A stretch of DNA of 64,000 nt from Sporosarcina aquimarina. Lineage in GTDB: Bacteria; Bacillota; Bacilli; Bacillales_A; Planococcaceae. Both the position numbers and the translations under genes were made by a program. Of this stretch, positions 43,301 through 52,757 are shown in pieces. Below the pieces are notes generated by a model, which saw nothing but the letters and a program-made list of their open reading frames with translations, was not told the origin of the DNA and searched no databases. Positions within the stretch are counted from its first letter, which is position 1. Every line of letters begins with the position of its first letter. The stretch covers positions 124,001 to 188,000 of the forward strand of contig NZ_JAMBOM010000002.1 in assembly GCF_023715615.1 (NCBI RefSeq), given 5' to 3'.

Positions 43301-44998
43301 TTAGGATGTCAACTGTTGTTGCTCGACTTTCTTTTTCTCTTCGTCTACTAAAGCTCTTCTTAGAATCTTCCCAACAGCGGTCTTCGGAAGCTCATTTCGG
43401 AACTCATAAATCCGTGGGACTTTGAATGATGCCATATTTGTTCTGCAATACGTATCTAGTTCTTCTTCGGTCAGTGAATATCCTTCTTTTAAGACAATAT
43501 AGGCTTTCACAGTTTCCCCGCGATAAGGATCTGGTACTCCTGCGACCACACATTCTTGAATCGCTTCGTTTTCATATAATACTTCTTCGATTTCTCGTGG
43601 TGAAATATTAAAACCACTTGCAATAATCATGTCTTTTTTCCGGTCAACGACGTAGAAGAAGCCATCTTCATCCATATAACCAAGGTCCCCTGTTAAAAAC
43701 CAACCTTCACGGAATGATTCTTTTGTTTCTTCCGGGCGATTCCAATAGCCAGTCATCACTTGAGGTCCCTTAATGGCAATCTCTCCTACATCACCCGGTT
43801 TCATCGGTATAGAAGAATCTGGTGGTAATATAGCAACGTCGGTATTCGGCCATGGTACGCCAATGGAACCGCGTTTACGCTGACCTTCCCAAACAAAATT
43901 AGCAATCGCGACTGGAGATGTTTCAGTGAGTCCATATCCTTCTACCAGTTTCCCACCTGTCACTTTTTCAAATTTCTCTTGCACTTCTACTGGAAGTGCA
44001 GCTGACCCACTCAAACAGGCTTTAATGGACGACAAATCGTACTTCGCAACATCTGGATGATTAAGTAAGCCAATATAGATTGTTGGTGCGCCTGGGAATA
44101 ACGTCGGCTTCTGTTTGTCAATCTCTTTGAGTGCTGTCTTGAAATCGAATTTTGGAATCAATACCATTTTATTTCCACACATGACTGAGAAAATGAGCAC
44201 AGTCGTCATCCCATAGACATGGAAGAACGGTAAAATTCCCATTGCGACTTCATCGCCTTCTTTGGATTTGTACAGCCATGCGTTACACATTTCCGCGTTT
44301 GCAATGAGGTTCTTATGGGTAAGCATGACTCCTTTTGGAGGTCCCGTAGTCCCGCCCGTGTATTGTAGCAAAGCAATATCTTTTTCAAAATCAAATTCTA
44401 GTTGAATCGATTCAGCTTGCGTCGACTTCATGATTTCAGTGTATAGATGATGAATTCCTCGGTGCTCCACTTTTACTACAATTCCGTTTTCTTTCTTTTG
44501 TATAAAAGGATAAAGGACGTTTTTCGGGAATGGTAAGTAATCTTTAATGCTAGTTACGATAATGTTTTCCAACTGAGTTTCTTTTAATATTGAGGACACT
44601 CGGGGAAATAGTAAGTCCAGTGTAATAATTGCCTTGGCACCTGAATCGGACATCAGATACGAGATTTCACGTTCTTTGTAAAGCGGATTCGTTTGAACAA
44701 CTATACCTCCTGCAAACAAAATCCCATAGTAAGCAATGGCATTTTGAGGGCAATTCGGTAGCATAATGGCCACTCGGTCGCCTTTTTCGATTCCCAGTTT
44801 CCGTAAATAGTTTGCAAACTTCAAAGAGGATTCATAAAACTCTCCGAACGTAATGTCTTTGCCTAAAAAGTGAATAGCATTCTTTTTAGGATACTTGGAC
44901 GCAGTGCGTGTTAAAAATTCTTGAAGAGGAATCGGAACAAAGTCGATAACCGCAGGTATTTCAGTTGGGTATTGTGAAAGCCATGGTTTGTTCGTCAT
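43301..44998 (-). CDS. fadD: Long-chain fatty-acid-CoA ligase
   Basis: A 565-residue AMP-forming acyl-CoA synthetase (LcfA in B. subtilis), which activates fatty acids at the membrane as the entry to beta-oxidation. P-loop LLQYTGGTTGPPKGVMLTH, VEGYGLTETSPV, and GWFLTGDLGYMDEDGFFYVV then DRKKDMI are the adenylate-forming signatures. AAAGGAGGCTGTTCC precedes the ATG. It heads the fad cluster. Confidence 0.95.
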   Translation of the reverse strand: MTNKPWLSQYPTEIPAVIDFVPIPLQEFLTRTASKYPKKNAIHFLGKDITFGEFYESSLKFANYLRKLGIEKGDRVAIMLPNCPQNAIAYYGILFAGGIVVQTNPLYKEREISYLMSDSGAKAIITLDLLFPRVSSILKETQLENIIVTSIKDYLPFPKNVLYPFIQKKENGIVVKVEHRGIHHLYTEIMKSTQAESIQLEFDFEKDIALLQYTGGTTGPPKGVMLTHKNLIANAEMCNAWLYKSKEGDEVAMGILPFFHVYGMTTVLIFSVMCGNKMVLIPKFDFKTALKEIDKQKPTLFPGAPTIYIGLLNHPDVAKYDLSSIKACLSGSAALPVEVQEKFEKVTGGKLVEGYGLTETSPVAIANFVWEGQRKRGSIGVPWPNTDVAILPPDSSIPMKPGDVGEIAIKGPQVMTGYWNRPEETKESFREGWFLTGDLGYMDEDGFFYVVDRKKDMIIASGFNISPREIEEVLYENEAIQECVVAGVPDPYRGETVKAYIVLKEGYSLTEEELDTYCRTNMASFKVPRIYEFRNELPKTAVGKILRRALVDEEKKKVEQQQLTS

Positions 44999-45049
44999 GG
45001 AACAGCCTCCTTTTCTCCAGTATATTCATAGAATATTCTTTCTTTACTA

Positions 45050-45078
45050 AGTATAACGAAAAATGAAGGCGTTTACAA
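45050..45078 (-). promoter_or_regulatory. Sigma-A promoter of fadD with a downstream dyad
   Basis: Minus-strand TTGTAA, 17 bases, TATACT. Just downstream, at 45022-45036, is the dyad ATATTC-ATA-GAATAT, which would overlap the first transcribed bases; it differs from the FadR box and its factor is unknown. Confidence 0.65.
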
Positions 45079-45098
45079 TGTTAATAATGGAAGGAATT

Positions 45099-45133
45099 GC
45101 AAACCCCGTAACTACAAGAGTTACGGGGTTTGC
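45099..45133. terminator. Terminator between fadD and yshE
   Basis: Perfect 15-bp arms GCAAACCCCGTAACT and AGTTACGGGGTTTGC around ACAAG. The 28-codon ORF at 45121 ends inside it. Confidence 0.8.
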
Positions 45134-45207
45134 TTGACCATCCACCATATACCGAAAGCGATAAATAAAACACACAATACGAGTAATATTTTTGATAATT
45201 TCTCCAT
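45121..45207 (-). CDS. 28-residue membrane peptide
   Basis: ATG at 45207, with AGGAG about 12 bases upstream, opens a 28-codon frame whose product is MEKLSKILLVLCVLFIAFGI then WWMVKQTP, a single transmembrane helix. The stop codon lies in the stem of the terminator, a compact arrangement seen for real small genes. It follows the DUF350 gene by 30 bases on the same strand. No family is known to me. Confidence 0.45.
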   Translation of the reverse strand: MEKLSKILLVLCVLFIAFGIWWMVKQTP

Positions 45208-45237
45208 ATACGTAATCGTCTCCTACTGACCATACTC

Positions 45238-45651
45238 TTATGAAATACTTGCACCGATGACAAATGATAATCCGACAGAAATAATCATCGAAATAAACCC
45301 TACAGAACGGTTATCTTTCTCAATTTCTTCATCTACTTTGAACATCGGTGTTAAAAATTCAAACAGCAGGTAGGCAAAAATGAGCAACGAGAATCCAAAC
45401 AATCCCCATCCAATCATTTGAGGAAGCGTGTTGTGACGTTCGATAGAATATCTGAAAATGTTCGCAACACCGAATATTTTACCTCCCGTTGCAAAAGCAA
45501 CAGACAAGTTCCCTTTTTTAATTTCATCCCAACATCTGTACTTTGTCACAATTTCAAATATGACCATTGAAACAACGAGACAAAGGACGACTGTACTAAA
45601 ATAACCAGTTGTTTCTACTAACGGATGACTCCAAAACCCAGTCTTTGACAT
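45238..45651 (-). CDS. yshE: DUF350 membrane protein (YshE)
   Basis: A 137-residue protein with four transmembrane helices in two repeats (FSTVVLCLVVSMVIFEIVTK; LPQMIGWGLFGFSLLIFAYL; C-terminal VGFISMIISVGLSFVIGASI), with the DUF350 motif GNLSVAFATGGKIFGVANI. It lies between fadD and mutS2 as in B. subtilis. Function unknown. Confidence 0.85.
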   Translation of the reverse strand: MSKTGFWSHPLVETTGYFSTVVLCLVVSMVIFEIVTKYRCWDEIKKGNLSVAFATGGKIFGVANIFRYSIERHNTLPQMIGWGLFGFSLLIFAYLLFEFLTPMFKVDEEIEKDNRSVGFISMIISVGLSFVIGASIS

Positions 45652-45728
45652 AGTTCGATGGCCCCTTTACGGTGATGTCTTAACGAGTACGAATGAGCCT
45701 CGAATAGGTTTCACTTTTCAAAAAAAAA

Positions 45729-48086
45729 TTATTTCAACTCAACAACTGTTACACCGAGTCCACCTTCACCTGCATCACCAAAACGGAAATTTTTTACACG
45801 GGAATGCTTTTTAAGGTAGGTCTGGATACCTTGTCGGAGTGCACCCGTACCCTTCCCATGGATAATGGATACTTGGTGGTAGTTGGACAACAATGCATCA
45901 TCCAAATACTTCTCTGTCCTTCTGATTGCATCTTCATAACGTTCCCCACGGAGATCGAGCTCCAATTTAACATGCTGATCTCGCCCACGAATTGCGGTCG
46001 AAGCTACTATCTTCTTTTCTTTTTCAGGTTTCACAAATTCCAAACCAGATTGTTCCAGCTTCATTTTCAAAATGCCGATTTGAACAATCCATTCTGTATC
46101 GGACACTTTGTCAATTAGTGTTCCTTTTTGACCGTAGCTTAAAACCTTTACCTCATCGCCTACTTGCAATGGACGAGGAGCGGCTTTCGCTTTCAGTGCT
46201 TTCTTTTTCGCTTCTTTCGGCGAAGCATTTTCAAGACGCTTTCGTGCTTCGATGAGTTCGTGTTCTTTCACAGATGCCCCTGCAGTCATGCGAAGCGCAC
46301 GTAAATCTGAAATGATTGCTTCAGTTTCAAGCCTCGCCTCTTCCACAATCTTTTTAGCTTTCTCTTTCGCTTTTTCCGTTAATCTAGTTTGCATCGCTTC
46401 GTTTTCAGCAAGTTTTTCGGCAAGTTCTTTTTTCAACAATTCGGTTTCTAAAAGTAAATCATGCGTTCGTTCTGCATCTTTTTCGGATTGAACACGACTC
46501 GATTCTAAAGAAGCAATCATAGAGTCGACTTCACCACGATCCGTTCCGGTAAACGTTTTGGCACGCTCGATCAAATGATCTCCGAGACCTAGTCGTTTTG
46601 AAATTTCAAATGCGTTACTCCGTCCTGGAACGCCTATTAACAAGCGATACGTAGGACTCAATGTATCGACGTTGAATTCTACGCTTGCATTCGCAACACC
46701 ATTTCTGTTATAACTGTAGGCTTTTAATTCAGGGTAGTGTGTAGTTGCCATCACTCGCGCACCTGTTCCATGGACTTCATCCAAAATGGAGATTGCGAGT
46801 GCTGCCCCTTCCTGTGGATCGGTTCCGGAACCAAGTTCATCGAAAATAATGAGAGAATCATGATCGAATTTCTTCAAGATATCAACGATATTCACCATGT
46901 GAGATGAAAACGTACTAAGGCTTTGTTCAATGGATTGTTCATCACCAATATCGGCAAAAACGGATCCGAAAACAGCGATTTCCGAGCCGTCCAATACAGG
47001 AATCGGTAATCCCGCTTGTGCCATTAACGTGCAAAGTCCAACAGTCTTTAAGGTCACGGTTTTACCACCAGTATTCGGTCCAGTAATGACAATTGTAGTA
47101 ATGTCATTTCCGAATTCAATCGTATTGGCTACTGCTTCTTCGATCGGCAATAGTGGATGACGGGCTTTTGAAAGGCGCATGTAGCCATCTTGATTCACTA
47201 TTGGTTTTGTACACTTGTTTGCCATTCCGTATTTCGCTTTTGCTAAAATGACATCCACTTTCACAAGCTGATCGACTAAGATAAACAAGTCATGAGCGTG
47301 TTCTTGAACAAACGCGGAAAGCTCTCGAAGAATCTTTTCAATTTCTTCTTTTTCTTTCGATTTCAACGTACGGATCTCGTTATTTGCTTGCACGACTGCA
47401 TCAGGTTCAATATATACCGTCTGACCTGAAGAAGACGAATCGTGAATGACCCCACCATAATGACTGCGATATTCTGACTTCACAGGAATTACAAATCGTT
47501 CATTCCGAATTGTGACGATGCTATCAGACAACATTATCGCTGCGTTTTTCCCTCGAATAATGCTCTCCAACTTCTCGCGTACTCTACCTTCTTGAATACG
47601 CAGACTTTGACGGACGGAACGTAGTGCACTGGATGCACTATCCAACACTCGTCCATTCTCATCGACTGCACTATTAATTTCATGTTCTAACCCCGTTACG
47701 ATTGGCATGGCTTCTTTAATTGTGATAAAATTTGGAATTTCTACTTCTTCATCTTGTACAACTGCTTCGATGAATTGACGGAAAATACGGCTCGCTCGAA
47801 TGGTTGACGCAGTTTCCATCAATTCTTGCGCACTTAAGACACCACCGATTTGTGCACGACGTGCGTGCGGGCGTATGTCCGTAATTCCTCCCATCGGTAC
47901 ATTTCCTCGTACACGTAAAATCGCAAGACCTTCGTCCGTTTCTTCTAAAAGTCGTTCTACCGTTTCGAAGTCGGTATCCGGTTTCAACTTTTCCATCTCA
48001 GCTCGTCCTGCAGGAAACGTACACTGTTGTGCCGCTTGTGCGAGGACTTTGTCAAACTCTAAAGTTTTTAATACACGTGAATCCAT
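45729..48086 (-). CDS. mutS2: MutS2 endonuclease/ATPase
   Basis: A 785-residue MutS-family protein with core/lever helices, an ABC-type ATPase (Walker A GPNTGGKT near residue 335; FDELGSGTDP; ATTHYPELK), a coiled-coil region and a C-terminal Smr nuclease domain (LDLRGERYEDA; IIHGKGTGALRQGI). It acts against homologous recombination or on stalled, collided ribosomes, depending on species; not mismatch repair. A longer frame exists; ATG at 48086 after GGAAGGG gives the standard start MDSRVLKTLEFDKV. It follows polX by 16 bases. Confidence 0.95.
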   Translation of the reverse strand: MDSRVLKTLEFDKVLAQAAQQCTFPAGRAEMEKLKPDTDFETVERLLEETDEGLAILRVRGNVPMGGITDIRPHARRAQIGGVLSAQELMETASTIRASRIFRQFIEAVVQDEEVEIPNFITIKEAMPIVTGLEHEINSAVDENGRVLDSASSALRSVRQSLRIQEGRVREKLESIIRGKNAAIMLSDSIVTIRNERFVIPVKSEYRSHYGGVIHDSSSSGQTVYIEPDAVVQANNEIRTLKSKEKEEIEKILRELSAFVQEHAHDLFILVDQLVKVDVILAKAKYGMANKCTKPIVNQDGYMRLSKARHPLLPIEEAVANTIEFGNDITTIVITGPNTGGKTVTLKTVGLCTLMAQAGLPIPVLDGSEIAVFGSVFADIGDEQSIEQSLSTFSSHMVNIVDILKKFDHDSLIIFDELGSGTDPQEGAALAISILDEVHGTGARVMATTHYPELKAYSYNRNGVANASVEFNVDTLSPTYRLLIGVPGRSNAFEISKRLGLGDHLIERAKTFTGTDRGEVDSMIASLESSRVQSEKDAERTHDLLLETELLKKELAEKLAENEAMQTRLTEKAKEKAKKIVEEARLETEAIISDLRALRMTAGASVKEHELIEARKRLENASPKEAKKKALKAKAAPRPLQVGDEVKVLSYGQKGTLIDKVSDTEWIVQIGILKMKLEQSGLEFVKPEKEKKIVASTAIRGRDQHVKLELDLRGERYEDAIRRTEKYLDDALLSNYHQVSIIHGKGTGALRQGIQTYLKKHSRVKNFRFGDAGEGGLGVTVVELK

Positions 48087-48102
48087 TGCGGATCCCTTCC
48101 TT

Positions 48103-49809
48103 TCACTTATCAACGATTCTTTGTTTGAACTGATCCAATGACCAGGTATTGACAACTGTCTCTTTTTTCAACCATGCTTTTTGTGCATATTCTACACCGA
48201 TAGCCATAAGCTCCAATTGCTCTTTGGCATGGGCATCTGTATTGATCGATATCTTTACACCAGCCTCTTGCGCCATTTCTAAGTATTCTTTGTCCAAATC
48301 AAGGCGATGAGGGCTTGCGTTCAATTCTAGAATCTTACCATATTTCGCAGCCCATTCGATTAATTGAGGCACATCCGGATTGTAGCCATCCCGTTTTCCA
48401 ATGAGACGTCCTGTAGGATGGGCAATTAAATCGACGTGCGGGTTTTTCATTGCCGAATGTAATCGTTCCATGATCTGCTCTTGGGATTGACTGAAACTTG
48501 AATGAATGGATGCAATTACAAAATCAAGTTGCGAGAGTACTTCATCGTCAAAATCGAGTGTACCGTCTGGCAATATATCCATTTCTGTCCCACTAAAAAT
48601 TTCGATGTCTGGATACTCTTCATTGATTTCCCGGATTTCTTTCAATTGGTCGAGTAACCGTTCAGGTGTTAGACCATTGGCCACTTTCAAATAATGGGAG
48701 TGGTCTGTAATCACCATGTGGCTATAGCCTCTTTCTCTGCATGCGTCTGCCATTTCACGAATCGAATAGCCTCCATCAGAAGCAGTCGTATGCATGTGGA
48801 AGTCGCCCCGGATGTCACTCAGTGCGACCAAACCATCTAGTTCGTCTATGCGATCCAGCTCCCGACCGTCTTGACGTAAGTTTGGTTGGATGAACGGTAA
48901 ATCAAAATGGGCGAAAAAGTCTTCTTCTGAATCGAATGTTAACACGGTTCCGTCCTCTTGCTCGACACCGTATTCACTAATTTTTTCACCGCGTGATTTT
49001 GCGAGTTGCCGCATTCTTACATTATGGTCTTTTGAACCTGTAAAATGATGCAGCGCACTTGCATATTGTGTGTCTGTCACGAATCGGAAATCGACGTCGA
49101 TGATTTCTTCCAACTCCAAAGTTACGGAGAGTTTTGAATCCCCTGCTGCAATCGTTTCTAAAGTCGGAAGTAGTTTTAGCAACTTTTCACGTACAACAGA
49201 TGGTGTATCTGTCACGATGATGAAATCCATGTCACTGCTTTGTTCTTTCGTTCTGCGGTAACTTCCCGCTACTGAATATTTGCTGATTTCTTCAATTCCA
49301 TCCAAAATCGGTTCAACTTGTCCAACAAATTTAACCATTTGCCAAAGAGGGAAAGATGTTTTACGCTCAGAAAGTTGTTCAATTTCATGGAGTAGCTTTT
49401 CTTCTGTTTTCTTACCGAAACCAGGAAGTGCGCTCACTTCATTTTTCTCACAAGCTTCTTTTAGCGATTCTACTGAATCAATTCCTAGTGCCTCATGGAG
49501 TTTTGCAATTCGCTTGCCCCCAAGCCCCGGGATTTCAAGCAGTGGGATCATTCCCGCTGGAACGGTCTCTTGAAGCTCGTTTAACAGGTCGGACTCCCCT
49601 TTGTCTAATAGATCCTGAATAACCGCACCTGTTCCTTTGCCGATTCCTTTCAAGGTTAATATATCGTCCATTTCAGCGAGGCTTCTTGGATCGACTTCAA
49701 GGATGTTCGCTGCTTTACGGAAAGCGCCAACTTTGAAATGATTCTCCCCGAGTAATTCCATATAGAGTGCAATTTTTTCCAACGTTTGTATGATCACTTT
49801 TTTGTTCAT
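48103..49809 (-). CDS. polX: DNA polymerase X with PHP domain
   Basis: A 568-residue gap-filling repair polymerase. The N-terminal half has helix-hairpin-helix (LKGIGKGTGAVIQDLLDKGE; IPGLGGKRIAKLHEALGI) and the nucleotidyltransferase site (VAGSYRRTKEQSSDMDFIIV). The C-terminal half, from about 335, is a PHP phosphoesterase (FHMHTTASDGGYSIREMADA; VITDHSHY; NTDAHAKEQL) giving 3'-5' exonuclease and AP-endonuclease activity. ATG at 49809 has GAGGAGG eight bases upstream. Confidence 0.95.
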   Translation of the reverse strand: MNKKVIIQTLEKIALYMELLGENHFKVGAFRKAANILEVDPRSLAEMDDILTLKGIGKGTGAVIQDLLDKGESDLLNELQETVPAGMIPLLEIPGLGGKRIAKLHEALGIDSVESLKEACEKNEVSALPGFGKKTEEKLLHEIEQLSERKTSFPLWQMVKFVGQVEPILDGIEEISKYSVAGSYRRTKEQSSDMDFIIVTDTPSVVREKLLKLLPTLETIAAGDSKLSVTLELEEIIDVDFRFVTDTQYASALHHFTGSKDHNVRMRQLAKSRGEKISEYGVEQEDGTVLTFDSEEDFFAHFDLPFIQPNLRQDGRELDRIDELDGLVALSDIRGDFHMHTTASDGGYSIREMADACRERGYSHMVITDHSHYLKVANGLTPERLLDQLKEIREINEEYPDIEIFSGTEMDILPDGTLDFDDEVLSQLDFVIASIHSSFSQSQEQIMERLHSAMKNPHVDLIAHPTGRLIGKRDGYNPDVPQLIEWAAKYGKILELNASPHRLDLDKEYLEMAQEAGVKISINTDAHAKEQLELMAIGVEYAQKAWLKKETVVNTWSLDQFKQRIVDK

Positions 49810-49845
49810 CAACAAAACCTCCTCGTTCTATTTGTTCCCTGACTG

Positions 49846-49878
49846 AACAAAAGCTTCCCGCCGCTCGGGGGGGAAGCT
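49846..49878 (-). terminator. Hairpin between cvpA-like gene and polX
   Basis: Arms AGCTTCCC and GGGAAGCT, with TTTTGTTC on the minus strand. It may reduce read-through from the cvpA-like gene into polX. Confidence 0.6.
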
Positions 49879-49886
49879 GCTCAGAC

Positions 49887-50426
49887 TTATTTTGTGTAAA
49901 CGTACCACCATTCTTTCACTGCGTTTGAAATGACCGGTGTATGTTCGAACATGGTTTTCGACAGTAAAGACGAATCTAATAATTTTTGAACAAAGTCGAT
50001 TGGCAACAAAGCAAGGAAACTGATGAGTAATAGAATGATAATATAGAACTCAACAAATCCTAATGCCGCGCCAAAGAAACGCGAGATGAATCCAAGTACA
50101 GGCAAATGTTTCAGGAAGTCGAACATCGACACAAAGAGTTGCAGTAGGAATTTAACAACAAAGAAAATCAGGATAAATGCTAACAACCTGTAAAACGTCT
50201 GATCTAAATCCAATTGTCCAAATGACCAGCTTAACTTGGACTCTGCGGTAACTCCCGGATATGGAATCCATAAAACGAATTTATCCGCAAGTTGTTTGTA
50301 ATACGCGTAAGCAACAATGAATGAAACGATAAAACCTGTCATATGTAAGACTTGTACAAGCAATCCTCTTCTAAAGCCTGTAATCAGTCCTCCAACCAAT
50401 AGAAATAATATAAGTATATCTAACAT
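49887..50426 (-). CDS. CvpA-family membrane protein (YshB)
   Basis: A 179-residue protein with four transmembrane helices of the CvpA/colicin V production family (LDILILFLLVGGLITGFRRG is the typical first helix). In many Firmicutes it sits between zapA and polX as here. Its role is not well defined; it has been tied to envelope function. The start ATG lies nine bases after zapA. Confidence 0.88.
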   Translation of the reverse strand: MLDILILFLLVGGLITGFRRGLLVQVLHMTGFIVSFIVAYAYYKQLADKFVLWIPYPGVTAESKLSWSFGQLDLDQTFYRLLAFILIFFVVKFLLQLFVSMFDFLKHLPVLGFISRFFGAALGFVEFYIIILLLISFLALLPIDFVQKLLDSSLLSKTMFEHTPVISNAVKEWWYVYTK

Positions 50427-50435
50427 TAGCAGCCG

Positions 50436-50702
50436 TCAGCCCTTCAACTTTTTCAATTCTTCTTCAAGTAATTCTTTTTCAGTTTGTAACTTCAAATAGT
50501 CATGCACACTGTTAACAGCTGTTAGCACCGCAACTTTTGTCGTATCCAAAGACGGATTATGCGCACTAAGTTCACGCATTAGGTCGTCCACGAGTGTTGC
50601 CACTTGTCGAACGTGAGCAGACGAGTCGGTCCCAATGATTGTATACGTTTGACCGTATATATCGATGGTAATCCGTGTTTTCTGTTCTTTTTCCACTGCC
50701 AT
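50436..50702 (-). CDS. zapA: Cell division protein ZapA
   Basis: An 88-residue FtsZ-bundling protein. [20 protein letters not shown] is the globular head, and the C-terminal [19 protein letters not shown] forms the coiled coil. It promotes Z-ring assembly at midcell. GGAGGTTATGG context gives a good start. It begins the zapA-cvpA-polX-mutS2 transcript, divergent from rnhC. Confidence 0.9.
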   Translation of the reverse strand: MAVEKEQKTRITIDIYGQTYTIIGTDSSAHVRQVATLVDDLMRELSAHNPSLDTTKVAVLTAVNSVHDYLKLQTEKELLEEELKKLKG

Positions 50703-50855
50703 AACCTCCTGCCCAAAACTATGAAGTTAATCATACCACGAAAAAGGTTTATTTGTGAACATAGGCATTGCCAGCAAACTATTTTTGTGTTCTCTATGGG
50801 ACACGGTATACTATACAAAACGTTTTAGAATGTACGGTTTGAAAGGATGATTTGA

Positions 50856-51806
50856 ATGGCGAATTCTGTAATAATTTTGTCTGATAAAAAAATTACTGCG
50901 TTAAAAGCGTATTATGCGAGTGATCGTGTGACGCGCAATGCCCCTGGTGTGGTGTTTGCTGCAAAAACTGCGAATGCATCGATCACTGCATATCGTTCAG
51001 GGAAAGTTTTGTTTCAAGGTGGAGGTGCTGAGGTGGAGGCTGCGAAATGGCAGTCTGATTTGGATGCAAGTTCGGACTCGAGGGCTCCTAAGAAAAAAGT
51101 TGTTGTGAAAGGAGCGGCCCTTCCTGATCGTCTTGAGACACTTTCAGTAATCGGTTCAGATGAAACCGGGACAGGAGATTTCTTTGGTCCAGTTACGGTT
51201 TGCGCTTGTTACGTACGGGCGGATCAGATTCCTCTTGTCGCAGAACTTGGGGTGAAGGACTCCAAGTTACTGACGGACCCCTACATGAGGTCGATTGCTC
51301 CGGATTTGAAATCAGCATTGACATACAGTGTGCTCACCTTACAAAACGAAAAATACAATACTGTGCAAGCAAAAGGTTGGTCCCAAGGGAAAATCAAAGC
51401 ATTGCTACACAATCAGGCGATCCGCCATGTGTTGCGTAAAATGGAAGATGAGCATCCGGATTATATTTTGATAGATCAGTTCGCGGAGCGCGGTGTGTAT
51501 TACAACCACTTGAAGAATGAACGCGAGATTGTGCGGGAGAATGTGTTGTTTGCAACGAAGGCGGAAGGATTACATGTTGCCGTTGCTGCGGCGTCAATCA
51601 TCGCTCGGGTGGCGTTTTTAGATGAAATGGATCGGTTGAGTGGATTGGCAGGACGAACACTTCCCAAAGGTGCTGGTAAAAAGGTGGATGAAACCGCTGC
51701 TTCGATTTTACTCGCAAAAGGAGAACCGTTTTTGCGTTCGATGACGAAATGGCACTTTGCTAATGCGAAAAAAGCCGCGGTATTGGCTGCTAAGAAGCGT
51801 GGGTGA
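50856..51806 (+). CDS. rnhC: Ribonuclease HIII
   Basis: A 316-residue RNase H removing RNA from RNA-DNA hybrids. The N-terminal ~85 residues are the TBP-like substrate-binding domain of RNase HIII; the nuclease has the D-E-D-E centre, starting with SDETGTGDFFGPVTVCACYV (Asp-Glu), then GVKDSKLLTD and DQFAERG. It reads opposite to zapA, as in B. subtilis. Array B begins 38 bases past its stop. Confidence 0.95.
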   Translation: MANSVIILSDKKITALKAYYASDRVTRNAPGVVFAAKTANASITAYRSGKVLFQGGGAEVEAAKWQSDLDASSDSRAPKKKVVVKGAALPDRLETLSVIGSDETGTGDFFGPVTVCACYVRADQIPLVAELGVKDSKLLTDPYMRSIAPDLKSALTYSVLTLQNEKYNTVQAKGWSQGKIKALLHNQAIRHVLRKMEDEHPDYILIDQFAERGVYYNHLKNEREIVRENVLFATKAEGLHVAVAAASIIARVAFLDEMDRLSGLAGRTLPKGAGKKVDETAASILLAKGEPFLRSMTKWHFANAKKAAVLAAKKRG

Positions 51807-51844
51807 TTTTGGGTTTTGGGGATGGCACGGGTTGCGTGAGAAAT

Positions 51845-52483
51845 GATCGGGTTCTGACTCGGAACGAGCGTGTTAAGTAGGGAAACGGGCGGGTGGATTC
51901 AGAGAACGAGCGGGTTATCCGCCGGAACGGGCGGGTTCTCTGCCTGAACGGGCGGGTGGATCCGGAGAACGAGCGGGTTCTCTGCCGGTACGGGCGGGTG
52001 GATCTGGAGAACGAGCGGGTTCTCTGCCGGTACGGGCGGGTGGATCTGGAGAACGAGCGGGTTCTCTGCCGGTACGGGCGGGTGGATTCGGAGAACGAGC
52101 GGGTTATCCGCCGGTACGGGCGGGTGGATTCGGAGAACGAGCGGGTTCTCTGCCGGAACGGGCGGGTGGATCTGGAGAACGAGCGGGTTCTCTGCCGGAA
52201 CGGGCGGGTGGATCTGGAGAACGAGCGGGTTCTCTGCCGGAACGGGCGGGTAATCCGGAGAACGAGCGGGTTCTCTTCCTGAACGGGCGGGTGATTCTGG
52301 AGAACGAGCGGGTTCTCTTCCTGAATGGGTGGGTGAATCCGGAGAACGAGCGGTTTCTCTTCCTGAATGGGTGGGTGAATCCGGAGAACGAGCGGTTTCT
52401 CTTCCTGAACGGGCGGGTGGATCTGGAGAACGAGCGGTTTCTCTGCCGGTACGGGCGGGTGGATCCGGAGAACGAGCGGGTTC
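51845..52483. repeat. Alternating GAGCGGGT/GGGCGGGT array B (about 640 bp)
   Basis: About 14 repeats of a 42-bp unit made of two 21-bp halves: one with GAGAACGAGCGGGTT and one with ACGGGCGGGTGGAT. The key position alternates A/G (CGAGCG, CGGGCG). Edges are more diverged (TGATCGGGTT at the left; GCGGTTTCT variants at the right). Because 42 is divisible by three, long frames are open on both strands, but they have no codon logic. It lies between the convergent ends of rnhC and the NERD gene. Confidence 0.9.
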
Positions 52484-52532
52484 AGACTAGTAATAGATAT
52501 TTCCCCGTGACCTCCTTTCCCCACTATCTATT

Positions 52533-52735
52533 ACTAAATGCGTAGCGGAGCGAAGCACACCAATTCATCTTGGTTTTGAATTGGGGGAATTGATTGGTCT
52601 CGACGTGGATCAGAATTGAAGATAGAAGCCTGTCGCTGACAAGGTGCAGGAACCTCAGGGACCATTTAACGAAGCTAGTGGGTGCGGTAGACAGATGAAA
52701 ACGCTTCGCAATGCGAAGCGCACCAATCATCACCT
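52533..52735. repeat. Pair of GCGAAGC-type palindromes next to array B
   Basis: GCGTAGCGGAGCGAAGCACAC at about 52540 (two arms imperfect) and CGCTTCGCA-A-TGCGAAGCG at 52702-52720, both followed by CAC-CAAT. A similar palindrome, GCTTCGC-ACA-GCGAAGC then ACAC, lies between array blocks A1 and A2 at 37013. The rest of 52484-52757 shows no gene. Confidence 0.55.
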
Positions 52736-52757
52736 GTATTTCAACCTACATTGCAAG

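Noticed and set aside
45081-45263. 60-residue minus ORF overlapping the 28-residue peptide
   Set aside because: Arg/Ser-rich shadow of the yshE and peptide region in another frame, with no start signal.
37362-51806. Many antisense ORFs over uvrC, mutS2, polX and rnhC
   Set aside because: They mirror conserved genes with strong family motifs and have Ser-, Arg- or Phe-rich shadow composition.
51893-52524. Long open frames across array B on both strands (repeated NERV-CRYGRVD or PLVLRIHPP units)
   Set aside because: The 42-bp period is divisible by three, so several frames stay open without selection. There is no ribosome binding site, and the spacing, not the codons, is conserved.
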